Assembly (NCBI GenBank): GCA_037134755.1 | Contig: JBAXLO010000020.1 | Span: forward strand, 1 to 33,881 | Direction of reading: 5' to 3' | Origin: JBAXLO01 sp037134755 | GTDB taxonomy: Bacteria; Bacteroidota; Bacteroidia; Bacteroidales; JACABE01 | DNA: 33,881 bases | Shown: piece after piece, positions 33,301-33,881 of the stretch | How positions within the stretch are numbered: position 1 is the first letter of the stretch | Layout of the letters: each line of letters begins with the position of its first letter | Notes under the pieces: generated by a model | What the model was told of the DNA's origin: nothing | Database searches by the model: none | The model's input: only the letters and a program-made list of their open reading frames with translations | Made by a program: the position numbers and the translations under genes

Positions 33301-33881
33301 CATTACTGATGATAAAGGTAATTTATATTTTGAAGATAAACTTGTGGTCACTAACTGGAATCCTTATGAGTTGAATGTTATGAAAACCTTTAAAACAAGG
33401 TTAGAGAAGGGAAAAGAATATAAGATTAAGGTTGAGTTTGCCGACATTGTTGAGTATGCAGGCATACGTTTTCAATGGAAAAAGGATGAGAGCACAACAG
33501 AGAATACCAAAGATAAGGCAAAGATAAGTTATGAAATCCCTTTCGGGAGTGTTGATTATAATAAAGATGAGGTTGATTTCTCTATCTTGCCCGAAAATAG
33601 CGAGTCTCAATTCAATCCTCAAATGTATGGTGCTATAACTAAATTACCTTATCGGGAAGCTTTGAATTGGGTGAATGTTTCCACCGGTTCTTACAAAGGT
33701 TATGGTTGTTTGTTTGCTTCGGATATGACGGTACATTTGTTCGACGACCAAACTTTAAACCCTGTTAATTATCCTATTATTCAGCATGTGTTATTATCTA
33801 CAAGAAAAAGTCTTGCATGGAATCCTGAATATTGGTTCGAACAAAAGGGCGATCATAAGTATCGTATGGCGCTTTATTTCC
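30380..33881 (+). CDS. GH38-family alpha-mannosidase, secreted, with discoidin-like and PA14 domains (partial)
   Basis: A long frame that runs off the window; at least 1,167 residues are present. The signal peptide is residues 1-20 (ITSYSQ). Residues 25-170 look like an F5/8 type C (discoidin) carbohydrate-binding domain. From about 280 the GH38 catalytic domain begins with FLINSTNHNDLGWL, and continues through MYINADVPGMTY (D400 the likely nucleophile) and the aromatic- and glycine-rich FDSAWMANCWPDHGWGG. A PA14 domain lies at about 911-1040 (LLGEYFDNPNLFGKPVF to FQWKKDE). It probably trims alpha-mannosides of glycans outside the cytoplasm. The C-terminus is missing, so a T9SS tail or further glycan module cannot be seen. 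It stands alone. Confidence 0.88.
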   Translation, partial: MKRILLVLTLFLCITSYSQNTNINLADIGSGCNVESASSNKENAFKAITSSTEEGWNTTNETSGAWIKFKFDKAQAVKEIWILSRPIFSYAVNAYNLQFNYNYELAKNITITFSDGSIENVVLKQIDNFQIIALPKEKKTEYIKITINDVWKGTGSGGTGLGKIRIFAADNEISYNLRSFENYNGIDKKAVKQATITIVNPAKEINNVHIVLTKDKKKVDDVIVGTIDANQITEKKIWTFIPQTDDEFDVEVLSGSKAIAKPSKLKITTYKKTYFDGGEFLINSTNHNDLGWLYTQYETANYRSKELILPAMKLMENNPEYCYSMEAVEYIREFFSRHPEKRKEMEKLIKDKRFYWGATDVLMLQTHVGPEKLVHQFYYGRRWLKENIPGADSKMYINADVPGMTYQLPQLLKSAGIDYLVQARLPLGFYYWQGLDGTMLNTYGLRYGNSPKILPKNNDEWLNFIYKREAYYKSHNLPKVFTYDYNEDYLPPNAEYIPFVKEENANMKSFAEAWNYQHKDKKEMQTQPPVLKFTNPEDMLNRIFSKPDINLETIKGEWPDQWCYYDEPSNREGLLNGRKGHNLLLSAEKLFSSVKMLNPNIVYPKAIFDSAWMANCWPDHGWGGNNGLYSDSIYHDSYLRSYTCAQYLMQQAIQNLTKYIPNNDAKKIPLVVYNSLNWERKEATKAEFILPKDWKGFALKDKNNETIPFEITARNADKIHILFNADIPASAYTIYYIEPSKDINSYVKTLSGDSIDNAEFKIVFGNSGIKQYVDKIKDRRYFKTDKFEAGEVLQFSAPGIAWDDLEAMSNISMYDFDKSGNYKSKTIRFVETPIRYIRESETQIKNFKLLQRYIVLKNSKDVELEVELIDWNGTKNKELRIAFPMNIEQKTEGGMTTVPASCLKTPDGKNSGLLGEYFDNPNLFGKPVFSQVDENMAPYWDKGSPGKGIPSDFFSVRWTGTISVPETGDYVLGIITDDKGNLYFEDKLVVTNWNPYELNVMKTFKTRLEKGKEYKIKVEFADIVEYAGIRFQWKKDESTTENTKDKAKISYEIPFGSVDYNKDEVDFSILPENSESQFNPQMYGAITKLPYREALNWVNVSTGSYKGYGCLFASDMTVHLFDDQTLNPVNYPIIQHVLLSTRKSLAWNPEYWFEQKGDHKYRMALYF

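Overview
The window comes from a low-GC member of the Bacteroidota, most likely Bacteroidales or a close relative. The evidence is: two secreted proteins with a type IX secretion (T9SS) C-terminal sorting domain; -7 promoter elements of the Bacteroidetes type (TAnnTTTG, often TATCTTTGC) ahead of many genes; the block groL-groS-secG-TPR-lptE-Fis-type regulator; tRNA genes without encoded CCA; and a dispersed palindrome around GCCTACCGGCAGGCAGG. The species cannot be named from sequence alone.

Layout. 1-2100: a dispersed inverted-repeat element, a PAP2 phosphatase, a gutted IS1380-like transposase, and a 21-bp tandem array ending in a long perfect hairpin. 2184-5000 (minus): ispH-recF-DUF721 packed within 3 bases of each other, plus a GreA-like coiled-coil protein. 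5061-5835 (plus): guanine deaminase and a tiny TTG-start lipoprotein. 5877-8115 (minus): tRNA-Arg(CCT) and metG. 8169-9425: a secreted SxxK serine hydrolase. 9578-10800: a fibronectin-III-like protein (minus) with a second 21-bp array upstream. 10912-14104: an exported protein, a small membrane protein, aspS. 14301-20305 (minus): groL, groS, secG, a TPR protein, lptE, a T9SS cargo protein, and an AAA+/Fis regulator. 20922-25647: initiator tRNA, then era, der, an Hsp15-like protein, an NTF2-like exported protein and a RecD-like helicase. 25754-26432: a HigBA-type toxin-antitoxin pair with operator. 26577-28217: a T9SS protein built of 29-residue repeats. 28566-30210: a third 21-bp array, a possible 32-residue ORF and a second fibronectin-III-like protein. 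30380 to the end: a large GH38 alpha-mannosidase, cut by the window edge.

Most genes are housekeeping. The most unusual structure is the set of three arrays (1779-2009, 10322-10525, 28774-29067), all with a 21-bp period (two helical turns or seven codons) but with unrelated unit sequences. Two of the three lie directly upstream of members of the same fibronectin-III-like family, with a Bacteroidetes-type -7 element upstream of the array in the gene's direction, so each array could sit in that gene's 5' leader. I do not recognise this array-plus-FN3 arrangement as a described system.

A second lead is regulatory. A perfect CTGACA-AAA-TGTCAG palindrome upstream of groS recurs in degenerate form upstream of the AAA+/Fis regulator of the same block. 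That regulator carries GSFTDA where the sigma-54-contacting loop normally reads GAFTGA.
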